The notes beneath the pieces were generated by a model. The model saw only the letters and a program-made list of their open reading frames with translations, had not been told where the DNA came from and searched no databases. A stretch of DNA of 64,000 nucleotides from Gammaproteobacteria bacterium (GTDB taxonomy: Bacteria > Pseudomonadota > Gammaproteobacteria > Burkholderiales > Nitrosomonadaceae): contig CP054180.1 of assembly GCA_015709635.1 (NCBI GenBank), positions 806,001-870,000 of the forward strand, given 5' to 3'. Shown here piece by piece: positions 42,284 to 51,179 of the stretch (position 1 is the stretch's first letter; each line of letters opens with the position of its first letter). A program made the translations under genes and the position numbers.

Positions 42284-43057
42284 ATGAACCGGCACATCTG
42301 GATACTGACGGGAATATCGATTCTGATCATCGTAACCGCCCTGTTGCTGCCGCCGTTTGCACAGCCTGCCGGCTACCATCATTTCGCCGACCGGCGCAGT
42401 TTTCTTGGCATTCCGAATTTCAATGATGTGGCCTCCAATCTGGCTTTTCTGTTCAGCGGCGCCGCCGGTTTGATATTTCTATGGTGCGTGCATCAAGATC
42501 CTGCGCAAACCACTTTTCAAGATCGCAGGGAAAGTTTGCCTTATTGGGTGCTGTTCTCAGGTATCGCTTCCGTCGCCTGCGGTTCCATTTACTACCACTG
42601 GACACCGGATATCGACCACTTGCTATGGGATCGCCTGCCTATCGTCGTCGCCATAACCGCGCTGTTATCGGCCACGCTGGTTGAGCGCGTAAGCCGAGCC
42701 GCAGGGCTTGGGATATTACCGCTACTCGTTGCACTGGCTGCGCTAAGCGTGTTGTATTGGTACTGGACGGAACAGCAAGGTGCGGGTAACCTGAATTTTT
42801 ATATCGTCATGCAGTTTTATCCGATCCTGCTAATCGTTTGGATCAGCTTGCGCTTTCCGTCCCGTTACACGCATGGCAACGGCATCTATCAGATCATCGC
42901 GCTATACGCGGTCGCAAAGGTATTTGAAATGCTGGATGCGCAAATTTTTGCCTGGACAGACGGCTGGATCAGCGGCCATACGCTCAAGCACTTGATTGCC
43001 GCATATGCGGCTTATAGGATTGTGCAGATATTGCGGAAAAGAGAGGCAGTGAAGTGA
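42284..43057 (+). CDS. Ceramidase-like integral membrane hydrolase (CREST superfamily)
   Basis: 257 residues with about seven predicted membrane segments. It matches the alkaline ceramidase/CREST superfamily by the early FNDVASNLAFL stretch, the GSIYYHWTPD motif followed by LLWDRLPI near residue 115, and a C-terminal HTLKHLIAAYAAY helix with the third His. In eukaryotes such enzymes cleave ceramide; in bacteria the substrate is usually unknown and could be another amide-linked lipid. Metal-binding Ser, Asp and His residues are all retained. It stands at the end of the rfbA-rfbC-radA run. The function label is by family only. Confidence 0.8.
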   Translation: MNRHIWILTGISILIIVTALLLPPFAQPAGYHHFADRRSFLGIPNFNDVASNLAFLFSGAAGLIFLWCVHQDPAQTTFQDRRESLPYWVLFSGIASVACGSIYYHWTPDIDHLLWDRLPIVVAITALLSATLVERVSRAAGLGILPLLVALAALSVLYWYWTEQQGAGNLNFYIVMQFYPILLIVWISLRFPSRYTHGNGIYQIIALYAVAKVFEMLDAQIFAWTDGWISGHTLKHLIAAYAAYRIVQILRKREAVK

Positions 43058-43159
43058 TGATTGACGAGAAAGGTATTATCGGGAGTTCCGTTTAATGCGA
43101 TGAAATTTTTCGAATTCGGTCATGAGTTATTTCCAATTATTCTGATTTCGTCATAGCCA

Positions 43160-43564
43160 TCACCCCAAATGCAAATCCTCCTGTAGTGTCCGGCGGGCAA
43201 TAAATCCCGAACGTGATTCCCCCGCTGCTTTCGCCGCCGCATCGATGCGGCGCAATACGCGGGCAGGGAGTGTGATATTGACCCTTTCCACTTTATCCGA
43301 TAATTCCGATAGATCAATCGTAACAATCGCCCATATCCAGCCTGAGTATTCAGGATTGGATTGATGTTCAGCGATGGGATGCGGCCCGGGTATGGCGCCT
43401 CCGTTGTCGATAGTTTCTTCCAGCCACAATTCGATGGCTTCCTTGGCGTTATCGATGGCTTCGTCCAAAGTATCACCGGCTGAAAAACAACCCGGCAGAT
43501 CGGGAACAACGACACCGAAAGCATGTTTTTCATTACCCGGTTCAATCGCAATAGGAAATCTCAT
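43160..43564 (-). CDS. hicB: HicB-family antitoxin
   Basis: 134 residues. HicB neutralises the HicA mRNA interferase and represses its own operon. The N-terminal partially degraded RNase-H-like fold is shown by VVPDLPGCFSAGDTLDEAIDNAKEAIELW, the hallmark HicB stretch. The C-terminus (RVNITLPARVLRRIDAAAKAAGESRSGFIARRTL) is a ribbon-helix-helix DNA-binding domain. It is preceded after 11 bp by hicA in the usual toxin-first order. Confidence 0.93.
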   Translation of the reverse strand: MRFPIAIEPGNEKHAFGVVVPDLPGCFSAGDTLDEAIDNAKEAIELWLEETIDNGGAIPGPHPIAEHQSNPEYSGWIWAIVTIDLSELSDKVERVNITLPARVLRRIDAAAKAAGESRSGFIARRTLQEDLHLG

Positions 43565-43575
43565 TTTTTGCTCCT

Positions 43576-43758
43576 TTATTTCAACCCTGCTTGTTTCAAT
43601 AATTTATTAACAAGACCTATACCTAAATCTTTTTTCGGATGAGGAATAGTGATATGGCCGTTTCGTTCAGGATGTGTATAGATGTGATGCGAACCTTTAA
43701 CGCTACGTAAAACCCATCCTGCTTTTTCGAGCTGCTTGATGATCTCTGCGCTATTCAT
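43576..43758 (-). CDS. hicA: HicA-family mRNA interferase toxin
   Basis: 60 residues from the ATG at 43758 (MNSAEIIKQLEKAGW). HicA is a small double-stranded-RNA-binding-fold toxin that cleaves mRNA. The catalytic His stretch GSHHIYTHP and the C-terminal IPHPKKDLGIGLVNKLLKQAGL are diagnostic. A TATACT -10-like box lies only about 10 bp upstream of the start, inside an imperfect palindrome around 43761-43779 that may be the HicB operator, so the transcript leader would be very short. Pair appears intact. Confidence 0.93.
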   Translation of the reverse strand: MNSAEIIKQLEKAGWVLRSVKGSHHIYTHPERNGHITIPHPKKDLGIGLVNKLLKQAGLK

Positions 43759-43881
43759 CATGTGTAGTATACACACTATGAATAAGAAGTGATGTTAACG
43801 GACGACTATTGGCGTTGAGAAAATGTGATTTGATGAATCGCTTTGCTCCACTGTAGCAGAGCAAAGCGACTTTAAGGGTGA

Positions 43882-45309
43882 TTATTTCGTACGTGCAAAC
43901 TGGTAGCCGGTTTTATTGCCGCCATTATTGCGGAAAGCATTGCCACGATTGCCGTTTTCAAATGGGCGATTCTGTCCGAATGAACGGTTTTGTCCATTGG
44001 AACGATCGTCATCGAAAGACCTGCCACGCTGGCCGTTGCGGCTTCTGCCGGGTTCTTGGGTAGTTGCGCCAAAGCCGGGGCGATTGTCGTGCCCTGCAAA
44101 GGGTGAGCGTTTGCGTTTTTGTGTCACGCTGGGTGCATTTCTCGGGCCATTACTCTGGAAACGCGGTTTGATGCGCGGTTCCAGGCCGGGGATGATATGC
44201 GACGCGATGCGCTGGCCGGTGTAGCGTTCAATTCTTGACAGGTGGAGGCTGTCCTTCACGGATGCAAATGAGACGGCCACGCCGGCTGCGCCCGCGCGGC
44301 CGGTACGTCCGATGCGGTGCACGTAATCTTCGGCGAATTTGGGCAGGTCGAAGTTAATGACATGCGTGATATCGGCGACATCGATGCCGCGCGCAGCGAC
44401 GTCGGTTGCCACCAATACGCGTAAGCCGCCGCTGCGGAGCCGTTTCAGCGTGCGGTTGCGTTCGCGCTGGTTCATGTCGCCGTGCAACGCCGCGGCGGCA
44501 AAGCCTTGCGCGAACAAGTTGTCGGCCAAGGTGTCGGCATCTCGCTTGGTGGCGGTGAATACAATCGCTTGTTTCAGTTTTTCATCGCGCAGCACGTGAT
44601 CGAGCAGGCGGTTTTTGTGCGACATGTCATCGGTGTAATGCAGCCGTTGCTCGATGTTGTCGAGCTTGGTTTTTGCCGAAGCCACTTGGATGCGCTGCGG
44701 TGTTTTCAGCAGTTTCGCGGCGACTTTGTCGACGGCATTGTCCAGTGTGGCGGAAAACAGCAAGGTTTGGCGTGTGGCCGGTGTCGCGGCGGCGATGGTT
44801 TCGACGTCTTCGATAAAACCCATGTCCAGCATGCGGTCGGCTTCATCCAGAACCAGCATTTGCAGGCGGCTGAAATCGATGCGGCCGCGTTGAATATGAT
44901 CGATCAGCCGTCCGGGCGTGGCCACCAGGATATCAACCGGTTGCGACAGCAGTTTATTTTGCAACGGGTATGGCATGCCGCCGAGAATGCTGACGACATT
45001 GATGCGCGACAGATATTTACCGTACTTTTTGGCAGCTTCGGAAACTTGCAATGCCAGTTCGCGGGTTGGCGTCAATACCAAAATGCGCGGTCCGCGGCTG
45101 CGCGCTTGTGACGGTGTTGCCAGTAGATGCAATGCGGGCAGCATGAAGGCAGCGGTTTTACCGGTTCCGGTTTGTGCCGATGCCATGATGTCGTGACCGG
45201 ATAGCAATTCGGGTATTGCTTGCTGCTGAATCGGGGTTGGGACGGTGTATCCCGCATCGCTAATGGCTTTGATAATAGAAGGGTGGAGTTTTAAATCTTC
45301 AAAAGACAC
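43882..45309 (-). CDS. rhlE: DEAD-box RNA helicase RhlE
   Basis: 475 residues. An ATP-dependent RNA helicase involved in ribosome maturation and RNA turnover. Motifs in order: Q motif (IQQQAIP), Walker A AQTGTGKT, PTRELA, DEAD in LVLDEADRMLDMGF, SAT, and HRIGRTGRAG. The C-terminal 100 residues are Arg/Gly/Asn-rich (for example NGQNRSFGQNRPFENGNRG), a disordered RNA-binding tail typical of RhlE. The 273 bp between its start and tyrS hold no recognisable gene and presumably include its promoter. Confidence 0.94.
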   Translation of the reverse strand: MSFEDLKLHPSIIKAISDAGYTVPTPIQQQAIPELLSGHDIMASAQTGTGKTAAFMLPALHLLATPSQARSRGPRILVLTPTRELALQVSEAAKKYGKYLSRINVVSILGGMPYPLQNKLLSQPVDILVATPGRLIDHIQRGRIDFSRLQMLVLDEADRMLDMGFIEDVETIAAATPATRQTLLFSATLDNAVDKVAAKLLKTPQRIQVASAKTKLDNIEQRLHYTDDMSHKNRLLDHVLRDEKLKQAIVFTATKRDADTLADNLFAQGFAAAALHGDMNQRERNRTLKRLRSGGLRVLVATDVAARGIDVADITHVINFDLPKFAEDYVHRIGRTGRAGAAGVAVSFASVKDSLHLSRIERYTGQRIASHIIPGLEPRIKPRFQSNGPRNAPSVTQKRKRSPFAGHDNRPGFGATTQEPGRSRNGQRGRSFDDDRSNGQNRSFGQNRPFENGNRGNAFRNNGGNKTGYQFARTK

Positions 45310-45582
45310 GTTGTTTTCCTAAAAAAATGAAAATAGTGCGCAGCGGCAAGAAAAAATTGCCAAAAAAGTAGCGGTGTATAACCCTGCCAGCGCAATTAAA
45401 AAAGCATCGCCGCTAACCAAAGGTGCCGCACATTTTTCTGGAAAAAACTTGAAAAATTGAAGAGAGGCCAGGAACGATGAGAATAGACAAAGTCGATCAA
45501 TTCGTGAAAATATCTGGATCGACTTTGGCAGAGCAGTATACTGGATTCTGTTGCGACCCGCAAATAATTTTCCAGCGTGAGA

Positions 45583-46785
45583 TTACTGGATGATGACTTT
45601 GGCGAATTTTCGTTTGCCGACTTGGACGACGATGGTTTCGCCGCGTTTGATTTGGGTCGATTTGTTTTCCACTTTTTCGCCATCCAGTTTAACTGCGCCT
45701 TGTTCGATCATGCGTAGCGCTTCGCTGGTACTCGCCGTTAATCCGGTTTGTTTTAATAATTGCACCAGCGCTACTTCGCTATCTGCTGTTTGGATGATTT
45801 TTTCCGGCATGTCATCGGGCAACGCGCCGTGCCGGAAACGCGCTTCAAAATCCGCCAGCGCTTCCTCGGCATCTTTCTGGCTATGGAAACGCGCGACGAT
45901 TTCTTGCGCGAGCTTGACTTTGATATCGCGCGGATTGCGGCCTGCTTCCACTTCTTCGCGCCATTGGCGGATCGTTTGCAGCGATTCAAAAGACAATAAT
46001 TCGAGGTAGCGCCACATCAGTTGATCGGATACCGACATCAATTTGCCGAAAATATCCCGCGGGTTTTCCGTGATGCCGACGTAATTATTCAGCGATTTGG
46101 ACATTTTGTTGACACCGTCCAATCCTTCCAGCAGCGGCATCGTCAGAATACATTGCTGCGATTGCCCGAAATGTTTTTGCAATTCCCTGCCCATTAACAA
46201 ATTGAATTTTTGATCGGTGCCGCCTAACTCCAGATCGGCTTTCAGCGCCACCGAATCGTAACCCTGAATGAGCGGATAAAGAAATTCATGAATAGCGATT
46301 GCTTGGTTGTTGCGGTAGCGTTTATCGAAATCGTCGCGCTCGAGCATCCGTGCAACGGTATGCGTGGCGGCCAGTTTGATCAGATCGGCGGCATTCAGTT
46401 TATCCATCCAAGTGGAATTGAACACAACGTCGGTATGTTCCGGTTTGAGGATTTTGAAAACTTGCGTGGTATAGGATTTGGCATTTTCCGCGACTTGTTC
46501 GCGCGTCAACGGCGGGCGGGTGCTGTTTTTCCCGCTGGGGTCGCCGATCATGCCGGTGAAATCGCCGATCAGGAACAGGATGTGATGTCCCATCTCCTGC
46601 AGCTGACGTAATTTGTTCAGTAAAACCGTATGGCCCAGGTGCAGGTCCGGTGCGGTCGGGTCGAAACCCGCCTTAACGCGTAATGGATTTCCGGAAATGA
46701 GCTTACTTTCCAGCTCTGTTTCTACCAATAGTTCGTGACTGCCGCGTTTTATAATTTCAAGATCAGATAATATTGATTTTTTCAC
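45583..46785 (-). CDS. tyrS: Tyrosyl-tRNA synthetase
   Basis: 400 residues, class I synthetase that charges tRNA-Tyr. The HIGH-type motif is HLGH (DLHLGHTVLLNKL, near residue 48), the class-defining second motif is KMSKS (near 230), and a C-terminal S4 RNA-binding domain (about 340-400) is present. This is the longer TyrZ-like form common in proteobacteria. It is divergent from the M23 peptidase gene. Confidence 0.96.
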   Translation of the reverse strand: MKKSILSDLEIIKRGSHELLVETELESKLISGNPLRVKAGFDPTAPDLHLGHTVLLNKLRQLQEMGHHILFLIGDFTGMIGDPSGKNSTRPPLTREQVAENAKSYTTQVFKILKPEHTDVVFNSTWMDKLNAADLIKLAATHTVARMLERDDFDKRYRNNQAIAIHEFLYPLIQGYDSVALKADLELGGTDQKFNLLMGRELQKHFGQSQQCILTMPLLEGLDGVNKMSKSLNNYVGITENPRDIFGKLMSVSDQLMWRYLELLSFESLQTIRQWREEVEAGRNPRDIKVKLAQEIVARFHSQKDAEEALADFEARFRHGALPDDMPEKIIQTADSEVALVQLLKQTGLTASTSEALRMIEQGAVKLDGEKVENKSTQIKRGETIVVQVGKRKFAKVIIQ

Positions 46786-46840
46786 GATAATGCTAAATTA
46801 ATGATTTTTATTAAAATTATTATAATTTGTGATAACTTTT

Positions 46841-46871
46841 TAGTACAAAATTGGTTGTTTTCTAGTACAAA
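46841..46871. promoter_or_regulatory. Two TAGTACAAA direct repeats 22 bp apart
   Basis: Copies at 46841-46849 and 46863-46871 in the divergent tyrS/M23 control region, two helical turns apart. The layout suits a dimeric regulator, but no known binding site is matched. Confidence 0.3.
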
Positions 46872-46940
46872 TTAACTATTTTCATGTTAGACTCGCGCCT
46901 GTTTGCAAAAATGAGACAAATGACTGGAGGTACTTCATAG

Positions 46941-48278
46941 ATGCTAAATACACTTCTTAGCAGTAAGCAAAGGATTCTAGCTCAAAAATCATCATCAAAA
47001 CTAACAAAAAAATCAATTCGCTGGCTGGTAACTTTATCCAGCATTCCCTTATTCGGTATCGTCACGGCATTCGGCATCGCCCCTAATTCTCCCGTTTTTG
47101 AAGAAATTCAGGTTGAAGAAGTGGTTTTGGATCTGCCTATCGCCGAAGTTACCGCTGAAACTCAGAATAATCAGACTTTCTGGCGCCAGGAAAGTATCCG
47201 TCGCGGCGATACGATTGCCGCCATTCTAAACCGCCTGGATGTCAGTGATCAGGATTCGACGGATTTCCTGCAAGCTGCGCGCGGTAGCCGTGCGATGCGT
47301 CAATTGAAACCGGGGCAAACCGTATATGCGCAAACCACAGCCGACGGTGAGCTGCTGACACTGCGCTATTTCTTCGGCAACGAAGAACTGTTTTTGATGG
47401 AAAAAACAGACGATGAATTCAGAATGAGCGAGCAGCCGGTCGAGCTGGATACGCGCATTCATATGAAATCCGGCGAGATCACCAGTTCGCTGTTTGCGGC
47501 AACCGACAATGCAGGCATCCCCAATAGTATCGCGATGCAACTGACCGAAATATTTGCTTCGGAAATCGATTTTTACCGTGATTTGCGCCAGGGCGATCGT
47601 TTTACTATAGTTTACGAAACGTTTGCAAACGATAATGGCAAACGCGCCAAAACCGGCCGTGTTTTAGCGGCTGAGTTTGTCAATAAGGGAAAATCGTATC
47701 AAGCGATTTATTTCAAAGCTACCAATGGCGCGGACGGTTACTACACCCCGGAAGGAGAAAGTCTGCGTAAAGCATTCCTGCTGTCACCGCTTGCTTTTTC
47801 GCGCATCACCTCCGGTTTTACGCATGCGCGCTTTCATCCCATTCTTAAAGAATGGCGCGCTCACAAAGGTATCGATTATGCCGCTCCGACCGGTACACCG
47901 GTTAGAGCCACGGCAAACGGCATCATCGCGTTCTCGGGTTCACAAAAAGGATACGGTAATCTGGTGGTGCTGAAGCATAACGGCAAATTCGAATCGGCAT
48001 ACGGTCATTTATCGCGCTTTGCCAGCGGAATGAGCAAAGGCAAGCGTGTGAATCAAGGCGATGTGGTCGGTTATGTCGGTTCGACGGGTATGGCGACCGG
48101 TCCGCACTTGCATTACGAATTGCGCGTGGATGGCGTGCAGCGCGATCCGACGAAAGTGGTTTTACCGTCCGCTCCGCCGATTGCAAAGCGCGACTTGAAC
48201 ACCTTTCAGAAGGAAACTCATGCCTTGGTGGCGCGCCTGAATATCATGCGCAGTATTCATCTCGCTGCATTGGAATAA
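46941..48278 (+). CDS. M23-family peptidoglycan endopeptidase (OapA/MepM-like)
   Basis: 445 residues. An envelope-anchored endopeptidase expected to cut peptidoglycan cross-links. One N-terminal membrane segment (about 25-50) is followed by an OapA/LysM-like region (about 80-135, QESIRRGDTIAAILNRL) and a C-terminal M23 domain: HPILKEWRAHKGIDYAAPTG (first His and Asp ligands) and MATGPHLHYELRV (HxH). GGAGG precedes the ATG. It stands beside anmK, so one gene opens the wall and the other recycles it, the usual neighbourhood in betaproteobacteria. Confidence 0.93.
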   Translation: MLNTLLSSKQRILAQKSSSKLTKKSIRWLVTLSSIPLFGIVTAFGIAPNSPVFEEIQVEEVVLDLPIAEVTAETQNNQTFWRQESIRRGDTIAAILNRLDVSDQDSTDFLQAARGSRAMRQLKPGQTVYAQTTADGELLTLRYFFGNEELFLMEKTDDEFRMSEQPVELDTRIHMKSGEITSSLFAATDNAGIPNSIAMQLTEIFASEIDFYRDLRQGDRFTIVYETFANDNGKRAKTGRVLAAEFVNKGKSYQAIYFKATNGADGYYTPEGESLRKAFLLSPLAFSRITSGFTHARFHPILKEWRAHKGIDYAAPTGTPVRATANGIIAFSGSQKGYGNLVVLKHNGKFESAYGHLSRFASGMSKGKRVNQGDVVGYVGSTGMATGPHLHYELRVDGVQRDPTKVVLPSAPPIAKRDLNTFQKETHALVARLNIMRSIHLAALE

Positions 48279-48294
48279 CACCGCTTTGAATGTC

Positions 48295-48335
48295 GCCACC
48301 AAGCGGTTTATCGCTATGAACCCTTGGTGGCTTTG
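48295..48335 (+). terminator. Terminator between the M23 peptidase gene and anmK
   Basis: Stem GCCACCAAG/CTTGGTGGC followed by TTTGTT. A competing smaller hairpin (ACCGCTT/AAGCGGT, from about 48280) shares the AAG of the first arm, so the two cannot form together. Confidence 0.7.
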
Positions 48336-48373
48336 TTATCGCGCCGAAACACTGCTAATACCGTAAGAAATCA

Positions 48374-49474
48374 TTGGAATCTGCTTATTTTATCGGCATC
48401 ATGTCGGGTACAAGCCTGGACGGGGTGGATGCCGTTCTGGTCGATTCCGCTCAGGCTGCTCCAGTTTTGCTGCAAACTCATTTTTGTCCTTATGACGCCG
48501 AATTACGCGAGCAGTTATTAGCTCTGCATCAACCCGGTCACAATGAATTGGATCGTGCCGCGGTACTTGGCAATCGATTGTCCCGGCTCTATGCGCAAGC
48601 GACGATGGATTTGCTGGAAAAAGCCGGCATACCGGCGCAGCTGATCGCGGCCATCGGCTGCCACGGTCAAACGATCCGGCATTGCCCCGAAGCCGGGAAG
48701 CATTACACCATACAACTGATCAATGCGGCCTTGCTGACGGAATTGACACGGATTACCGCGGTTGCGGATTTCAGAAGCCGCGATATCGCCGCGGGAGGGC
48801 AGGGTGCCCCGCTGGTTCCGGCATTCCACGCTGCTGTTTTTAAACATGCAACGTACCATAGAGTCATCGTCAATATCGGCGGCATCGCGAACATCACCAG
48901 TCTTGATCCCGCCGGGCCGGTCATCGGTTTCGATTGCGGCCCGGGAAATCTGCTGATGGATGCATGGTGCTTGCGTCATACCGGAAAAACATACGACGAA
49001 GACGGGCAGTGGGCCGCTATCGGCCGGGTAATTCCCGCTTTACTGGAGGATTTGTTGGCGGACGATTTTTTTGCACGCCAACCGCCCAAAAGCACTGGCC
49101 GGGATTTGTTCAATACCCAGTGGCTGGAGAAAAAGATTTGTGGTGACGAAGCGCCGCAGGATATTCAGGCGACTCTGCTGCAATTCACCGCTACAGCCAT
49201 TGCCCGGGCGATACAAGTGCATTGCCCGTCTGCTGCAGAAGTTTATCTCTGCGGTGGCGGGGCGCATAACGGGCTGCTGCGGCATCGCTTGATTGATAGC
49301 TTGCCTGGAAGGCCTGTAACACTGACCGATCAGTTGGGTGTGGCGGCGGATTGGGTGGAAGCATTCGCATTTGCCTGGCTGGCGCAGCAAACGATGTTGC
49401 GTAAAACGGGCAACTTGGCGGAAGTTACCGGAGCCAAAGGGAGCAGAATTTTAGGCGCGATTTATCCCGCTTGA
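48374..49474 (+). CDS. anmK: Anhydro-N-acetylmuramic acid kinase
   Basis: 366 residues. It phosphorylates and opens 1,6-anhydro-MurNAc recovered from peptidoglycan turnover, feeding it back to GlcNAc metabolism. Family motifs are GIMSGTSLDGVDAVLVD at the start, IGCHGQTIRH, DFRSRDIAAGGQGAPLVP, GGIANIT, FDCGPGN and LCGGGAHN. The start is TTG at 48374, which gives the conserved N-terminus; the next ATG would remove the first strand. It lies downstream of the M23 peptidase and convergent with erpA. Confidence 0.95.
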   Translation: MESAYFIGIMSGTSLDGVDAVLVDSAQAAPVLLQTHFCPYDAELREQLLALHQPGHNELDRAAVLGNRLSRLYAQATMDLLEKAGIPAQLIAAIGCHGQTIRHCPEAGKHYTIQLINAALLTELTRITAVADFRSRDIAAGGQGAPLVPAFHAAVFKHATYHRVIVNIGGIANITSLDPAGPVIGFDCGPGNLLMDAWCLRHTGKTYDEDGQWAAIGRVIPALLEDLLADDFFARQPPKSTGRDLFNTQWLEKKICGDEAPQDIQATLLQFTATAIARAIQVHCPSAAEVYLCGGGAHNGLLRHRLIDSLPGRPVTLTDQLGVAADWVEAFAFAWLAQQTMLRKTGNLAEVTGAKGSRILGAIYPA

Positions 49475-49508
49475 ATTTGCAATCCGGCTAGAAATGCCGG
49501 GATAAAAT

Positions 49509-49853
49509 TTATACCGAAAACGATGAACCGCAACCGCATGTGCTGGTAGCGCCAGGATTTTTGATGACGAATTGGGCACCTTGCAAGTTTTCCTGATAGT
49601 CGATTTCAGCGCCGATCAGATACTGAAAACTCATCGGATCGACCAGCAGCTTGACGCCGCTTTTTTCCATTACGGTGTCATCCTCATTGATCGTTTCGTC
49701 GAAGGTAAAACCATACTGAAAGCCGGAACAACCGCCACCGCTGATAAAGACGCGCAGCTTAAGATTATTGTTGCCTTCTTCTTCAATCAGTTGTTTGACT
49801 TTGAGAGCGGCATTTTCAGTAAATGAAAGAGGAGCGTGATTTTCAGTACTCAT
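49509..49853 (-). CDS. erpA: Iron-sulfur cluster insertion protein ErpA
   Basis: 114 residues, A-type Fe-S carrier that delivers clusters to apo-enzymes. The three conserved cysteines are in GGGCSGFQYG (near residue 42) and STCGCGSSF at the C-terminus. The N-terminal FTENAALKVKQLIEEEGN is standard. It is followed on the same strand by neither operon partner nor terminator that I can see; anmK converges from the left. Confidence 0.95.
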   Translation of the reverse strand: MSTENHAPLSFTENAALKVKQLIEEEGNNNLKLRVFISGGGCSGFQYGFTFDETINEDDTVMEKSGVKLLVDPMSFQYLIGAEIDYQENLQGAQFVIKNPGATSTCGCGSSFSV

Positions 49854-49912
49854 AGTCGTTTCTCATCATAGTTAATCGGTGTTGCAGATCGGCAGCCGGT
49901 AAGCTGATCGTA

Positions 49913-50371
49913 TCATGCATCCTGTTCAGTCGGGATGTGCGGTTGATCGGACGAGGGTGGCAGCAATGTTATCATTTTCTCGGATTGCTGCGCAGGCTCG
50001 GCTTCCGGTTTGTTTTGGTGGATCATTTTTCCATCAACGGAAGCGCCGAGTTGAATTTCGATCGAACCGTACTGTACATCACCATAGACCTTGGCTTTTT
50101 CCTGTAATTCCAAATACCCCGGTGCATCGATCGGGCCGGTGACGGTGCCGTTAATGACGATATTGGCAGCCTTTATTTTACCCTTGATACTGCCTGCATT
50201 ACTCAGAACCAAGGTACTTTGCTCGTCGTCTGCAGATATGACATTGCCGGTAATGTGCCCGTCGATCCGTAAGCCGCCGGTAAAATGAATATCACCCGTG
50301 ATCGTTGTGTTTGCACCAATCAGCGTATCGATATGGTGGTGGAGCTGGTTTTTCTTTTTTCGACCGAACAT
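49913..50371 (-). CDS. Bactofilin
   Basis: 152 residues. Bactofilins are beta-helical cytoskeletal polymers that help place wall-synthesis enzymes and appendages. The central right-handed beta-helix (about 20-110) shows the characteristic short repeats (TTITGDIHFTGGLRIDGHITGNV, then SIKGKIKAANIVINGTVTGPI). The ends are charged and disordered. It is 11 bp downstream of the membrane/coiled-coil protein gene, so both may act at the envelope. Confidence 0.92.
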   Translation of the reverse strand: MFGRKKKNQLHHHIDTLIGANTTITGDIHFTGGLRIDGHITGNVISADDEQSTLVLSNAGSIKGKIKAANIVINGTVTGPIDAPGYLELQEKAKVYGDVQYGSIEIQLGASVDGKMIHQNKPEAEPAQQSEKMITLLPPSSDQPHIPTEQDA

Positions 50372-50381
50372 TTTTTCTCCT

Positions 50382-51116
50382 TCATGATGCCGGTTGGACA
50401 GTTTCAGTTACCAAGGGTTTTTTATCGCCATTTTTATAAATTTGCACTTGGATACTTTCTATCGCGGTATCCGGTGCTACTTGGAAATGTTCTTCCAGTC
50501 GATGGAAAAATTTGAAATTAACCGGAAAGTCTTGCTTGGAATTGTTGCTGGTAAGGGGCACTAGCTTGCTATGACCGTTTTGTGTCAATTTTACCTTAAA
50601 CCTTAGGCTTCCCTTGAAATCGCTCGGCCTTTCCCCGCTCTGAATGAGGGTGAGCGCGTAGCGGTATTTTCCCGCTGTTTCCGTTTCTTTTAGGTTGAAC
50701 TGGTAAATGGAAATCCCGCTTTTTGTGTTGCTGGCAACCAGATGCTGGAAAAATACCAGCTTTTCTTTCAACTGATCGTTTTCGCTGGCCAGCGACTTTA
50801 CTTCTTCGGCGAGATTCTGACTGGCAGTCGTGCTGATTTGCAATTGCTGAGCCAGGTCACCGATCTGCGTGCACAATTGCTGTTTTTTGGTTTGCCGGCA
50901 ACTGCCTGGATCGAATAAATACGTTGATTTTTCCACGATCGTATCATTGTGACCGTTTACCGATTGTCTGCCGGCTTCGTACATACCCCAGGAGAGCAAC
51001 ATCAGCAAGGAGCAGACTGCAGCAGCGGTGAGCAAATAAAATTGCCACGAACGGTGCGGGCGGACTACAACGCGCGGGGACAGAATCTGAGGTTTTTTCT
51101 GAAAAATCTTCAACAC
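50382..51116 (-). CDS. Single-pass membrane protein with coiled coil, unknown function
   Basis: 244 residues. A short cytoplasmic basic N-terminus, one membrane segment (about 28-48), then a coiled coil (about 75-125, CTQIGDLAQQLQISTTASQNLAEEVKSL) and a C-terminal beta-rich domain. It resembles the family of uncharacterised proteins found next to bactofilin in betaproteobacteria, probably facing the periplasm. The bactofilin gene follows after 10 bp, which suggests the pair works together at the inner membrane. Confidence 0.75.
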   Translation of the reverse strand: MLKIFQKKPQILSPRVVVRPHRSWQFYLLTAAAVCSLLMLLSWGMYEAGRQSVNGHNDTIVEKSTYLFDPGSCRQTKKQQLCTQIGDLAQQLQISTTASQNLAEEVKSLASENDQLKEKLVFFQHLVASNTKSGISIYQFNLKETETAGKYRYALTLIQSGERPSDFKGSLRFKVKLTQNGHSKLVPLTSNNSKQDFPVNFKFFHRLEEHFQVAPDTAIESIQVQIYKNGDKKPLVTETVQPAS

Positions 51117-51179
51117 TGCGATACCTTACCGGCCGGTATTTGATCTAGCCGTGCCCGACAGCCGGGGTGTGGCACGTTC

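Noticed and set aside
45396..45683. 95-residue minus-strand frame downstream of tyrS
   Set aside because: It overlaps the conserved end of tyrS in another frame and has low-complexity Ser/Asn content without a ribosome site.
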